DNA from: Alkaliphilus sp. NP8
GTDB lineage: Bacteria; Bacillota; Clostridia; Peptostreptococcales; Natronincolaceae
Direction of reading: 5' to 3'
DNA: 64,000 nucleotides
Assembly (NCBI GenBank): GCA_015978205.1
Contig: JADWMM010000001.1
Location: 175,465 to 239,464 of the forward strand
This document shows, one piece after another, positions 36,713 through 44,978 of this stretch. The position numbers and the translations under genes were made by a program. Below the pieces are notes generated by a model. The model had not been told where the DNA came from, did no database searches, and saw only the letters and a list, made by a program, of their open reading frames with translations. Numbering within the stretch: the stretch's first letter is position 1; each line of letters begins with the position of its first letter.

Positions 36713-37666
36713 CTAACATAATCCTTGTTGCTCTTTTCCAAGATAAACTTGAGCACTCATACTCTTTTGGCTAATGTTATAAAAAGATTCTTTTGACAAC
36801 TCTGCCCCAACTAATTGGATTGTATAAGTATAAGATAAATTAAATTTAGAATTTAAACATTCACAGTAGTTATATACAAGTGGTTCTTTAATATTAGTAT
36901 CATTTACAAATACTCTTCTAAAAGGCCATTCTTTAAGCACCGTTGTAGTACAATCACTACAAGTTTTCACTAACCTGAAAGTTAAATTGTTGAACCTACC
37001 TTCTTTTAAAACTGAAGTAATAAAACTTGAGAAATTAATTAAAACACATGTATCATTATTACTTTCTGTATTAATTGTTAATTGAGTTAATATAATAGGC
37101 TCATCTTTTTTTGTAAGATGAAGAGGTAAAACAGGGTTAAATACTTTTCCACATTTTATATAGGGCAAATAACTTTTACTACATCCATGTAATCCTCTTA
37201 TAACTGTAGCTGTAATGCTTTTATTACTTAAACCATAGCTTTCAACATTATTCGTTTCAATTTGAATAATTTCCAATCTATAGATTATTCTGTTACTACT
37301 ATTTTCATTTAAGCAATCACAATAACTAAGAACAGTTGGTTGATTGGTTTGCAAATTAGAAATTTCTAGCATCTCTAAAGATTCAAGTCCAAATTCCCAC
37401 TCTTGAAGAATTTGTGCATACTCTGAACTTACATCTTTTCTAACTAGACGATAAGTAATGTTTAACTTTGGATTCAAACCTAATAAAGTAAAGTTTATAA
37501 ACTCAGAAAATTTAACCAATACAAATGGCCTTGATATATGTTTTGTATTCACATTGACCTCTGCTAGTACAATTGGTGGTTCACTTTTATCTAAATTGTT
37601 GGGCAACTCAGTTTGGTATACCTCGCCACACTTGATATATGATGGTAAACAGCTTTTTATACTCAT
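36713..37666 (-). CDS. DUF4489-like protein, two tandem domains
   Basis: 317 residues: domain A at about 7-155 (YIKCGEVYQTELP ... YCDCLNEN ... SNKSITATV) and domain B at about 165-312 (YIKCGKVFNPVLP ... YCECLNSK ... SQKSMSAQV). The two copies are clearly homologous but well diverged. No signal peptide, so if exported it is by another route, such as assembly on the spore. In an operon with the single-domain gene. Function unknown; the spore-surface idea is an inference from family habit. Confidence 0.6.
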   Translation of the reverse strand: MSIKSCLPSYIKCGEVYQTELPNNLDKSEPPIVLAEVNVNTKHISRPFVLVKFSEFINFTLLGLNPKLNITYRLVRKDVSSEYAQILQEWEFGLESLEMLEISNLQTNQPTVLSYCDCLNENSSNRIIYRLEIIQIETNNVESYGLSNKSITATVIRGLHGCSKSYLPYIKCGKVFNPVLPLHLTKKDEPIILTQLTINTESNNDTCVLINFSSFITSVLKEGRFNNLTFRLVKTCSDCTTTVLKEWPFRRVFVNDTNIKEPLVYNYCECLNSKFNLSYTYTIQLVGAELSKESFYNISQKSMSAQVYLGKEQQGLC

Positions 37667-37797
37667 TTTTACCTCCTTAACATTTTATATTTATAATTAT
37701 TCTAGTTGAGATAGCAACCAGTACTTATTGCATATTATGCAGTCATAGTAATGACTGTTACCTGTTAAATAATATCTATATCTATTCTAAAAAACTG

Positions 37798-37832
37798 AAA
37801 AAAGAGTCCATTTTATTTATTGGACTCTCTTA
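37798..37832 (-). terminator. Terminator of the remnant region
   Basis: AGAGTCCA pairs with TGGACTCT, followed on the minus strand by a T-run. It marks the end of a minus-strand transcript that would come from the decayed frames at 37835-38273. Confidence 0.7.
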
Positions 37833-37834
37833 TA

Positions 37835-37966
37835 TTAATCATGTTTTGACAATATAATTCCTGATATCTTATCAAGAATTCCATTAACTTTTAAGAAAGA
37901 AAAGTTTCTCTCTAAATTATAAGGATTTCCTTCATCCTCAATGAAAGTATATCTCCTTCTGTTATG
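37835..37966 (-). pseudogene. Gene remnant of unknown family
   Basis: About 43 readable codons (HNRRYTFIEDEGN ... GIILSKHD) ending at a stop right before the terminator at 37798, with no start codon and a stop just upstream. Codon choice looks coding. It could be the C-terminal end of a decayed gene; I recognise no family. Together with the MerR remnant it fills most of the 690-bp gap 37667-38356. Confidence 0.3.
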
Positions 37967-38015
37967 TTATGCATATACTTATATACTATTAGATTAGTTT
38001 TAAAACATAATTTTT

Positions 38016-38273
38016 TTATTTCCATTTAAAAAATCTAATAAAAATAACCGAGCAAACCAAAGCTAGCACAACTATTATGATAATTGCACATTTCAGAGAA
38101 CGAACAATTTTTAACTTTTGAATATCTTCGTCAGTATAAATACGATATCCATTGTATTTTCATATAGGCTTAGATATAAGTTCTAATTCCTCGTACATAC
38201 GTACAGTGTTTGGGTGAATTCCGATAATCCTTGCAACTTCACTTGTCTTATATGTCTTTTCTATTATATTCAC
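38016..38273 (-). pseudogene. MerR-type regulator remnant with premature TGA
   Basis: A clear MerR HTH is readable: YKTSEVARIIGIHPNTVRMYEELELISKP, then TGA at 38160-38162, then NGYRIYTDEDIQKLKIVRSL and a hydrophobic segment that looks like a membrane helix before TAA. The TGA stands where homologues have a charged residue, so a CGA-to-TGA mutation is likely. The SD AGAGGTG is followed at proper spacing by ATA, as if the ATG start was lost too; GTG at 38273 overlaps the SD. The transmembrane tail is unusual for MerR. Confidence 0.6.
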
Positions 38274-38356
38274 CTCTTTCTATAGTAATAAAAATCTTTT
38301 CTTTAAAATTAAGATTAGTTCATTATATGTCACCAAATCTATTTCTTCAATATATA

Positions 38357-39124
38357 TTAAATCAGTTCCTTAACTTTCTCGTGAATAAATGTATTCTTTC
38401 CTAAAGCATCAGCTTCTTTAAGCATATTAACACCTAAATCAGTATTTCCTTCCATAAGATTTATTTGTCCAAGGTGAAAATAAGCCGAAGCACGGATATT
38501 ATTAGGAATGTTTTCTTTAACTAATTCATCTAATACCTTTTTACTTTCTGATATTTTCCCTTGATGGAAGTCTAACAATGCCTTTGTACTTTTAATAGCA
38601 ATATTTAATGACTCATATTTATAACTTGGCACAAGTATTTCAGAATATGTTTCCATAATATTTATGCTATCATCTATTCTATCAACAGCCAGATAAGCCA
38701 ACACAAAATTGTTATAATAACTAGCTTTAAAATTCTTATTTAATTCGCTTGGGTCAATGGAATCTAAAAGGTTTATCATATAATGAAACTTACCTTTATA
38801 GTAAAGACCTGCAGATTTGTTCACTAGTAATAATTTTTTTTGTTTTTTATTCGTTGTTTTATCAATCTCTATTTGTATTTCTTTTAAGAATAAATCAGGG
38901 TCAACTTTATCATTTAATATAGAGACTATATGCTTTTGTCTTAAATAAGATTTTAAAATTAAGAACACAAAAATTATTATATATACAAATGCAAACATAA
39001 TAATTATAGTCGGATAAGTAAAACTAATTTCTATCCCATTAAGTTCTAATATAATCAATAAAGTCCCTAGAAGTATACCAAGTAAAAATGTCATTAATAT
39101 ATTTTTAAGTATCCTTTTTTTCAA
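38357..39124 (-). CDS. Membrane-anchored TPR-like protein
   Basis: 255 residues: two TM helices at about 8-28 and 38-60, then a cytoplasmic helical region (about 90-255) with TPR-like repeats (for example ASYYNNFVLAYLAVDRIDDSINIME and ASAYFHLGQINLMEGNTDLGVNML). No catalytic motif. It probably serves as a membrane-tethered scaffold; no partner is evident. SD AAAGGAGG precedes the ATG. Family not recognised. Confidence 0.7.
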   Translation of the reverse strand: MKKRILKNILMTFLLGILLGTLLIILELNGIEISFTYPTIIIMFAFVYIIIFVFLILKSYLRQKHIVSILNDKVDPDLFLKEIQIEIDKTTNKKQKKLLLVNKSAGLYYKGKFHYMINLLDSIDPSELNKNFKASYYNNFVLAYLAVDRIDDSINIMETYSEILVPSYKYESLNIAIKSTKALLDFHQGKISESKKVLDELVKENIPNNIRASAYFHLGQINLMEGNTDLGVNMLKEADALGKNTFIHEKVKELI

Positions 39125-39246
39125 TGTATATACCTCCTTTAATTATATTAATTATGCCCATGTTATTTTTACATGTCTATTATAAAATTCTATACTCTAA
39201 GTGCTATATCAATCCAGAAAGCGACTGTTTTGTTTCACAATAATTT

Positions 39247-39660
39247 TTACTCATTGTCAGAAATAAAAATATCAGTTAATTCAATAATAAAGTAGGGTGG
39301 TATCATTCCTGTATTAGAATATGATTCATTTGCAATATTCCAGTTACGCAAAATTACTGAAACACCTTGAATTGTATCTTCGATTTTATCATATGGTAAC
39401 ATACCCTTCACAGAGTAATATACCGAATAATTACGTTTTAGGTTTACAGAACTAATACCATTATCCATAATTTCCAATGGATAATGAATATTAATTCCCA
39501 AATCTGAGAGAAATGTATCGATCATTGGATAATTCTTTGAAAACTTGTTTCTGAATAAAATACATTCTCTGCACCGACACTGGTCATTATATTTATCACG
39601 ATAAAAACTTGTTGCTTCTTTGTCAAAATCAATATCAGATATAACAATACTCATTGTCAC
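39247..39660 (-). CDS. Conserved hypothetical protein with CxCxxC motif
   Basis: 137 residues. An N-terminal CRCREC motif (C28, C30, C33) suggests metal binding, and the rest is a beta-rich domain (NYSVYYSVKGMLPYD ... PPYFIIELTDIFI). Small proteins with this motif are widespread in Firmicutes and are often found near polymorphic-toxin or immunity genes; I do not recognise the function. Lies just outside the left end of the SCC-like segment. Confidence 0.55.
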   Translation of the reverse strand: MTMSIVISDIDFDKEATSFYRDKYNDQCRCRECILFRNKFSKNYPMIDTFLSDLGINIHYPLEIMDNGISSVNLKRNYSVYYSVKGMLPYDKIEDTIQGVSVILRNWNIANESYSNTGMIPPYFIIELTDIFISDNE

Positions 39661-39895
39661 TCTCCTATTTTATAAATAATCTGTACCGCAAATTCTAATT
39701 TATCTACTTATAGACTATCTATTTTATCATAATCTCCTGTATACATTCTATCCTTATGTTCAATATTCCACTTAAATTAAGCCCTATTTTCTCCATATGG
39801 TCCGGTCTACGGCTCTTTACTGTAATCTGCTTTACCTCACACTACTATTAACCACTTTTATTTATTACACTCATTAAATCTAAAAAAGGATCAAA

Positions 39896-39917
39896 TTTAC
39901 TTGTGATACGGTTCACC
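39896..39917. repeat. Left att-like direct repeat (rlmH 3'-end copy)
   Basis: 22 bp matching 44957-44978 at 20 positions, with a perfect 14-bp core TGATACGGTTCACC. On the minus strand it reads as the codons for GEPYHK plus stop, identical in protein sequence to the end of RlmH, differing at two synonymous third positions (CAC for CAT, AAG for AAA). The bases beyond the repeat do not resemble rlmH. Confidence 0.75.
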
Positions 39918-39949
39918 GTAACGGGTATGATGGCGGTTTTTTAATAGCT

Positions 39950-41116
39950 TTATTCATTAAAATAATTGTCTATCTTTAAACCAAGTTCTTCTGCATTCCC
40001 TAGTCTTTGATTAATAGCAAACCCGCAACAACAACATTCAACCTTTTCTGTCCATTCATAATAGTCACATTCATTATCCATATCACTTGCAGTCAAATAA
40101 TCTCTATATTCTATCAAAGTTTCTAAACCACATACTGGACAAATATACTCTTGTGTATAATTATAATGATACCCTTCCTCTTCCTTCTTTATATTAGCTA
40201 CTTGCAGTGCTATTCGATTTTTAATATCAAACTTCTTTTTATCAAAATAAGCCCAACCTATATGAAGGTTCTTGCCTCTGTCATAATCCTTGCTTTCCCA
40301 TTCAGATTTTTTTATACTGTTATAATATGCGGCTCTCCCCATTTCTTTTAAGTAAGCCACTTTTCTTATATGTTTATTATTAGTAAAATCACTACTACAA
40401 TCATATAAATCTATAATTTCATTCAAAGGTTCGATTCCATTTGCTATATATTGATATTTCCATATTTTCTTAAATTTTTGATATTCTATATCATCTACTA
40501 TCTTTTGTACCAAAGGTAAAACAAATTTTCCTATAAACATGTCTAAGTCATTATACTGTAAAATATATAGCCCTCTATGCCATATTTTATTTCTTAATTT
40601 ATTTAATTTTCCTAATATCTTTATATTATCGCTATCTGCCAAAAAATTGTATCTGTCATTTATAACTCCTTTCTTCTTTAATTGAGGAAAAGCTTTTAAT
40701 ACTTCACTAAATTCTATTGAAAACAATTTATTTTCTTCATCATTTTCTAAAGTTTCATTATTTATTAGTTTGTATAAAATATCATGTCTATCATGTACTC
40801 TTACAACGAGCAACTTACTTATTTTTTCTAAAATATCTTTCATTATTAATTCAAAAAAATGTTGGAAATGTACAATGCATTCAAAGTAGTTTTCATAATA
40901 ATCCTTTGCATGTAATTTATTAGTTTTTTCCTCTAAATTTTCACCATTCTCAATAAAATCTGCAATATAAATTTCATTTGACTTGTATGTACTAAAATAA
41001 GACTTTAAAGCCAATCTTAATGAAACAAAAGCCAAGTTTTCTAACTCATAACTATCATTTGTTAATTTGAAACCATTATCCACTATTTGTTTTAGTTTTT
41101 CCTCTATACTTTTCAT
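39950..41116 (-). CDS. HEPN-type protein with C-terminal zinc ribbon
   Basis: 388 residues, all-helical through about 230, with the HEPN ribonuclease motif Rx4H at RNKIWH (175-180) following a long helix pair. The C-terminus (about 320-375) has CPVCG and a CCCCG cluster, forming a zinc ribbon. HEPN domains act as RNases in toxin-antitoxin and phage-defence systems. It is the last gene of the island and 83 bp downstream of the SIR2 gene, so the two may be one system. No close named family recognised. Confidence 0.6.
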   Translation of the reverse strand: MKSIEEKLKQIVDNGFKLTNDSYELENLAFVSLRLALKSYFSTYKSNEIYIADFIENGENLEEKTNKLHAKDYYENYFECIVHFQHFFELIMKDILEKISKLLVVRVHDRHDILYKLINNETLENDEENKLFSIEFSEVLKAFPQLKKKGVINDRYNFLADSDNIKILGKLNKLRNKIWHRGLYILQYNDLDMFIGKFVLPLVQKIVDDIEYQKFKKIWKYQYIANGIEPLNEIIDLYDCSSDFTNNKHIRKVAYLKEMGRAAYYNSIKKSEWESKDYDRGKNLHIGWAYFDKKKFDIKNRIALQVANIKKEEEGYHYNYTQEYICPVCGLETLIEYRDYLTASDMDNECDYYEWTEKVECCCCGFAINQRLGNAEELGLKIDNYFNE

Positions 41117-41199
41117 ATTTCTCCCCCAGTGCTATTAAAGGATTTCTTTTTAAATTTCTATATTATTCCATTTGCTTTTTCTATAAAAATAAATTCTTA

Positions 41200-42726
41200 T
41201 TATTCATCTTTGTACACTTCAATTAACTTCTCATACCAGTACTTATTATCCTCCGTTTTCCTGTGGCTATTAATAGGAATTACTTTTATTCCCCTAGTAG
41301 AACTCAATCGCAATTTTCTTTGATACTCTCTCTTGGCTGCATCAATATTTGCTTCTCCATGCCTCGAATGATGTAATATTACTATTTCTTTCTGGTTTTC
41401 CTCGATTAACGACCTAAATATACCATTTATATGACCATCATCTGAGTTAAATCCATATCCTATTATACAAATTATATCTGATTGAACAAACTTATCATAT
41501 AATTCAACATATCGTTTTGACATTGTTATGGAAGTAAGCGGTTTAATACCACTCTGAGTAAATAAAAATGGTACTGTTATATGAGCACTATCTTCTGTTG
41601 ATACAATTTGATTTAAATAAGGGTCATACATATCATCTATGCACCCATTAAGAAACTGCACTTCCTTGTCTAACACATCTTTTATAAACCTATTATAATT
41701 TGTAGTACCTATTGTATCTACGTCAAACACTTCTTCTAATTCAGCTACATCATGGTAGTATCCAGGTCCATTTAAACATCTTTCTCTATGTTCATCTGCA
41801 ATACTTGTAATATATCGTTTTACTGTGTTTAAAAATATAACTATCCTACAAAATTTTGCCCAATCAGTCTTAGGGGAATATACATACCTCCAGTTGCTGT
41901 CAATTAATTCTTGATAGTCCAAAGCTTGAGATAATATATCCTCTAAAATCATTTTTCCAAATTCTATAATAATAGTCTCGCTATCAGTAGAATTGTTTAT
42001 TTCTTTACTCTCTGAATCTATGATATATTCTAATCCGTTAATACCTGCTCTTTTATAGTCTAGAGAAAACATTCCTCCCAAATCATCAAATATATCTATA
42101 CTATCTATACTTCTCTCAAAAATCCCCTCATTTAGACACCTTATGAGATTTTCTCCACAGGAACCTACTAGTAGTTCTAATATTGCTTTAATTGTTTTCT
42201 GTAAATTTGTTTTGAAATTATGATTTAACTCTTCATTATCTAGTACCTTTAATAGAGCTGAAAAATATTGACTTTCAAATAAACCATTATGGTTTCCTAG
42301 GAGGCCTGATAACCTAACATTTTGAGAGTAGATAACTTGCCCTACCTCTACACCTGATACATCTTGAAGTTTATCATCAATTTCTATACCTTCTGCTCTT
42401 AATTTATCAACTATTTTGCTAATACTCTCATCAAAATTGTTTAAATAATATAGTATTTTACTTCCTTTGTTTTCAAGACTTCCCTTTACTAAAGACTCAT
42501 AATGGGATTTTCCAAATGAAGATATGTTTTTACTCCAAAAATTTTCTGGCAACCATGTTGTAGCATAAAAAGATGTTCTGTCTAAACTATCTCTAGTACT
42601 TCTAAAGTTTTGTTTATCAATATTTGAATCCATTTTAAAAATATCTAGTGCAAATTTCCCCCCCGAAGGTAGTCCATAGGACATTTCAGCCCCTGCACCA
42701 AAAAATAAAGCTATTCTCTTTGACAT
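41200..42726 (-). CDS. SIR2-family protein (probable NADase-type defence effector)
   Basis: 508 residues. SIR2-like motifs: FFGAGAEMSYGLPSGG at 8-23 (glycine-rich NAD loop), GTTNYN at about 340-345 (TTNYD-type), LNGC at about 359-362 in place of LHG, and IIGYGFNSDDGHIN at about 421-434. A long central helical insertion (about 60-300) separates the first and second halves. SIR2 proteins of this size in defence islands deplete NAD on phage infection. Several catalytic positions vary (N for D, N for H), so activity needs testing. SD AAAGGAGA precedes the ATG. Confidence 0.7.
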   Translation of the reverse strand: MSKRIALFFGAGAEMSYGLPSGGKFALDIFKMDSNIDKQNFRSTRDSLDRTSFYATTWLPENFWSKNISSFGKSHYESLVKGSLENKGSKILYYLNNFDESISKIVDKLRAEGIEIDDKLQDVSGVEVGQVIYSQNVRLSGLLGNHNGLFESQYFSALLKVLDNEELNHNFKTNLQKTIKAILELLVGSCGENLIRCLNEGIFERSIDSIDIFDDLGGMFSLDYKRAGINGLEYIIDSESKEINNSTDSETIIIEFGKMILEDILSQALDYQELIDSNWRYVYSPKTDWAKFCRIVIFLNTVKRYITSIADEHRERCLNGPGYYHDVAELEEVFDVDTIGTTNYNRFIKDVLDKEVQFLNGCIDDMYDPYLNQIVSTEDSAHITVPFLFTQSGIKPLTSITMSKRYVELYDKFVQSDIICIIGYGFNSDDGHINGIFRSLIEENQKEIVILHHSRHGEANIDAAKREYQRKLRLSSTRGIKVIPINSHRKTEDNKYWYEKLIEVYKDE

Positions 42727-42855
42727 GTTTTTATCTCCTTTCTCCTTATTCTATATAGTCCTTCTTTAAAAATAATTATTCTAACATTGGTAATTGTTTT
42801 GCAATTATATATTTCGTCATAAATATATTTAATCCTACATAAATTTACCAATTAT

Positions 42856-43344
42856 TTATATTTTTACTCTAAATCCAATAACATGCCCTAGCTCCTCTTG
42901 AAAAACAGGACAAGCCCCTCCTGACTTTTCATAAGAAAGGGCTTCTGCTAAAAAAGGTTGTTGAGTTTGTTCGGTGAAATTCATCTCTATTGTCTTTATC
43001 TTTTTATTTTCACCTAAGTTTATTCTTTTAATTACTAGGTGTAGTAAGGTTTTCATTTGCTCTGTGGGGGCATCCCTTAGAAGCTGTTCTAGCTGGCCCA
43101 ACCTTGTCTTTACATCTTCTAGGGTAACCTGCTGACTTTGGTCATTGCCTAGCTCTAACTCTATGTCTGATTTCCTATGGTGCAGGGTGTCTAGTTCCTT
43201 ATCTAAGTTTTGAAGGTGACTACTGAATATCTCTCTATTAATGGTATCATCTTCATATATGGTAAAGTATTCCTTTTTATTATATTCAATTTTTAATTTT
43301 GATTTATTATTTTTTCTTAAAAAAAAGCAATATATTCTTTCCAC
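42856..43344 (-). pseudogene. Large serine recombinase, C-terminal fragment
   Basis: 162 residues matching the coiled-coil and tail region of large serine recombinases: EDDTINREIFSSHLQNLDKELDTL, then LEQLLRDAPTEQMKTLLHLVIKRINL, IKTIEMNFTEQ. The N-terminal resolvase domain with the catalytic serine and the recombinase/zinc domains are absent. The segment is visibly richer in G+C than the genes on both sides. It lies 28 bp after the LA2681-type gene. It marks the integration machinery of the island and is now a relic. Confidence 0.75.
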
Positions 43345-43371
43345 CCAAGGGTACGTGATTCTATACGTTTT

Positions 43372-44904
43372 CTAATTTTTCCACTCATCATCATATTCAT
43401 CTACCAGCAATGGTAAAAATGGATGTTCACGTTCAGGGTCATAGTAGAATCTGTTAAATTCCATATTAAATCCGCTCGCCATATAGAAAATCGCATTTCG
43501 TACTAATCTAAGTGTTTCATATGCTTTATCTTCTAAAGTCTCATAACTAATAATGTACTCAAACTTGTTTTCCTCGATTTCTTTGATAAGAGGCTTATCA
43601 TAATATTCTAGAACTCTAATATATCTATGCTCAATAACATTTCTTAAGAGTCTAATCTCTTTCATAGCTCCATTCTTTCTATCTAGGTCTTGACTAAGCC
43701 AATACAAAGCATTAAAAGGACTTTTTAATGCTATCTCTCTATCAATTTCTTTGTACCACTTATGAAAATTAATACGGTGAACTGGAATATCTTGACGGTG
43801 GAAGTGACAGCAGAACAAACCAATTTTATCTAGTACTGAAAAGGCTGTCTTCAGTGAATTCTTTAGCATCTCAGTTTTATAACCGATAGCAGGATAATCA
43901 AGAGTATTTACCAAGTAATTATGATTTTGTGATTCATGGTTGTTTCCAAAATTGTCCATATCATTAATTTGATACAGTAAGTATCTAGACATATTGTATT
44001 CTTGCTTAATAGTATTAAACCAAGCATAGTATTCCATGTTATACTCTTCTTCAAAGTATCCCATCCCCATATTTGGCATATGAATATTATCTATATTTCC
44101 ATATGGATATATCACATTTATGTAGTTTAAAGATAAATGGTTTTTCGAGCACCAAACTTTATATTCTTCCTTAGCATCTTCACATATTTGCCAAGGTACA
44201 ATATTACTTAGATTCTTATCAATAGAACGTTCAAAATAATGCTCCCAATCATGAAATTGTTCCAAAACATCAAGTGGAATATAACTTTCCTCAGCATGGT
44301 CGATTACATTGCTAAGTTCTTTTAGTCCCTTGTCTAGCAAAAATCTCATTACTGATTCATCAGTTGTTCGAGTAGCCAATGACATATGTTTAATAGCAAG
44401 ATTAGCTCTTGCCATAGGAAATCCTTTAACTATCTTATTGTAATCTTTTAGCGCCTGTGCTGACTCTGCTACCCTTCCCATCTCAAGTAAAATATTTGCA
44501 TAGTTAACATATACCTGTGAAGTGTATATGTTTATTATATCAGTCCCTGAATTAATTAAACTCATAGCTTCTCTATACTCATTTATACGTTCGAAGTAAT
44601 TGTTATACTCAAAATCATCATAAGTTTTATAAGGTTTCACTGATTGTGAATTTTCTTTCATGTGGTTAAAATTCTTTAGTGCTAGTCTTTTTACTATCGC
44701 TAAATAGTTGGCATGAGTATAAAAGTATATTATTTTTTCATCATTGTTAAGTTCCTGAAGGTCTACTCCAGCAAATTTACTTTCAATACTTTCTATTAAG
44801 CTTAACTCGATATCCTCAAACTTTTTTTCACTGTCTACTAATTGAATATCAAATTGGTCAACTAGCTGCCCTATTTCATATAGAAAGTCGATTATATTAT
44901 CCAA
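43372..44904 (-). CDS. LA2681-like HEPN domain protein with TPR-like N-terminus
   Basis: 510 residues. N-terminal two-thirds are helical with TPR-like units (VYVNYANILLEMGRVAESAQALKDYNKI). The C-terminal part (about 330-500) is a LA2681-type HEPN domain with the Rx4H motif RNVIEH at 421-426 and FHKWYKEIDREI before it. The start is TTG with GGGGGGT upstream. HEPN domains of this kind are predicted RNases of defence or abortive-infection systems. It is the gene nearest rlmH in the island. No antitoxin partner is evident. Confidence 0.7.
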   Translation of the reverse strand: MDNIIDFLYEIGQLVDQFDIQLVDSEKKFEDIELSLIESIESKFAGVDLQELNNDEKIIYFYTHANYLAIVKRLALKNFNHMKENSQSVKPYKTYDDFEYNNYFERINEYREAMSLINSGTDIINIYTSQVYVNYANILLEMGRVAESAQALKDYNKIVKGFPMARANLAIKHMSLATRTTDESVMRFLLDKGLKELSNVIDHAEESYIPLDVLEQFHDWEHYFERSIDKNLSNIVPWQICEDAKEEYKVWCSKNHLSLNYINVIYPYGNIDNIHMPNMGMGYFEEEYNMEYYAWFNTIKQEYNMSRYLLYQINDMDNFGNNHESQNHNYLVNTLDYPAIGYKTEMLKNSLKTAFSVLDKIGLFCCHFHRQDIPVHRINFHKWYKEIDREIALKSPFNALYWLSQDLDRKNGAMKEIRLLRNVIEHRYIRVLEYYDKPLIKEIEENKFEYIISYETLEDKAYETLRLVRNAIFYMASGFNMEFNRFYYDPEREHPFLPLLVDEYDDEWKN

Positions 44905-44924
44905 TATAGTACCCCCCTATGCTT

Positions 44925-44942
44925 TAGTGTTTTTAAACACTA
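44925..44942. promoter_or_regulatory. 18-bp palindrome between rlmH and the island's first gene
   Basis: TAGTGTTT-TT-AAACACTA, an eight-base-pair inverted repeat with a 2-base centre. It lies between the att copy and the LA2681-type start, where an operator for the island genes would be expected. It could equally be a weak terminator stem for rlmH. Confidence 0.4.
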
Positions 44943-44956
44943 TAGAGAAAACCTCC

Positions 44957-44978
44957 TTTATTTATGATACGGTTCACC
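44957..44978. repeat. Right att-like direct repeat, the 3' end of rlmH
   Basis: The last six codons and stop of rlmH (GEPYHK, TAA) plus one base. Matches the left copy at 39896-39917 with two differences, both at synonymous third positions. Same codons as the staphylococcal SCC attachment site. Confidence 0.75.

Larger units (their letters stand above)
39896..44978. mobile_element. SCC-like genomic island integrated at the 3' end of rlmH (decayed)
   Basis: A 5.1-kb segment between 22-bp direct repeats, one of which is the end of rlmH. It contains, in order from rlmH: a LA2681-type HEPN gene, a large-serine-recombinase C-terminal fragment, a SIR2-family gene and a HEPN/zinc-ribbon gene, all on the minus strand. 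Staphylococcal SCC elements integrate at the same codons of rlmH using large serine recombinases and leave the same kind of repeat. The recombinase here is truncated, so the island is probably no longer mobile by itself. Confidence 0.65.

Noticed and set aside
38160..38162. In-frame TGA in the MerR remnant as a second selenocysteine site
   Set aside because: The position is a charged residue in homologues, not cysteine; no hairpin lies at the right distance, and the start codon also appears to be lost. A nonsense mutation is simpler.
37667..38356. CRISPR-like or tandem repeats in the 690-bp intergenic region
   Set aside because: No repeated unit with regular spacing was found here or anywhere in the window.
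39700..39895. Coding-like codons on the minus strand left of the island (readable fragment FKWNIEHKDRMYTGDYDKID with stops)
   Set aside because: Stops interrupt every frame and I recognise no family; it may be a decayed gene but is too weak to call.
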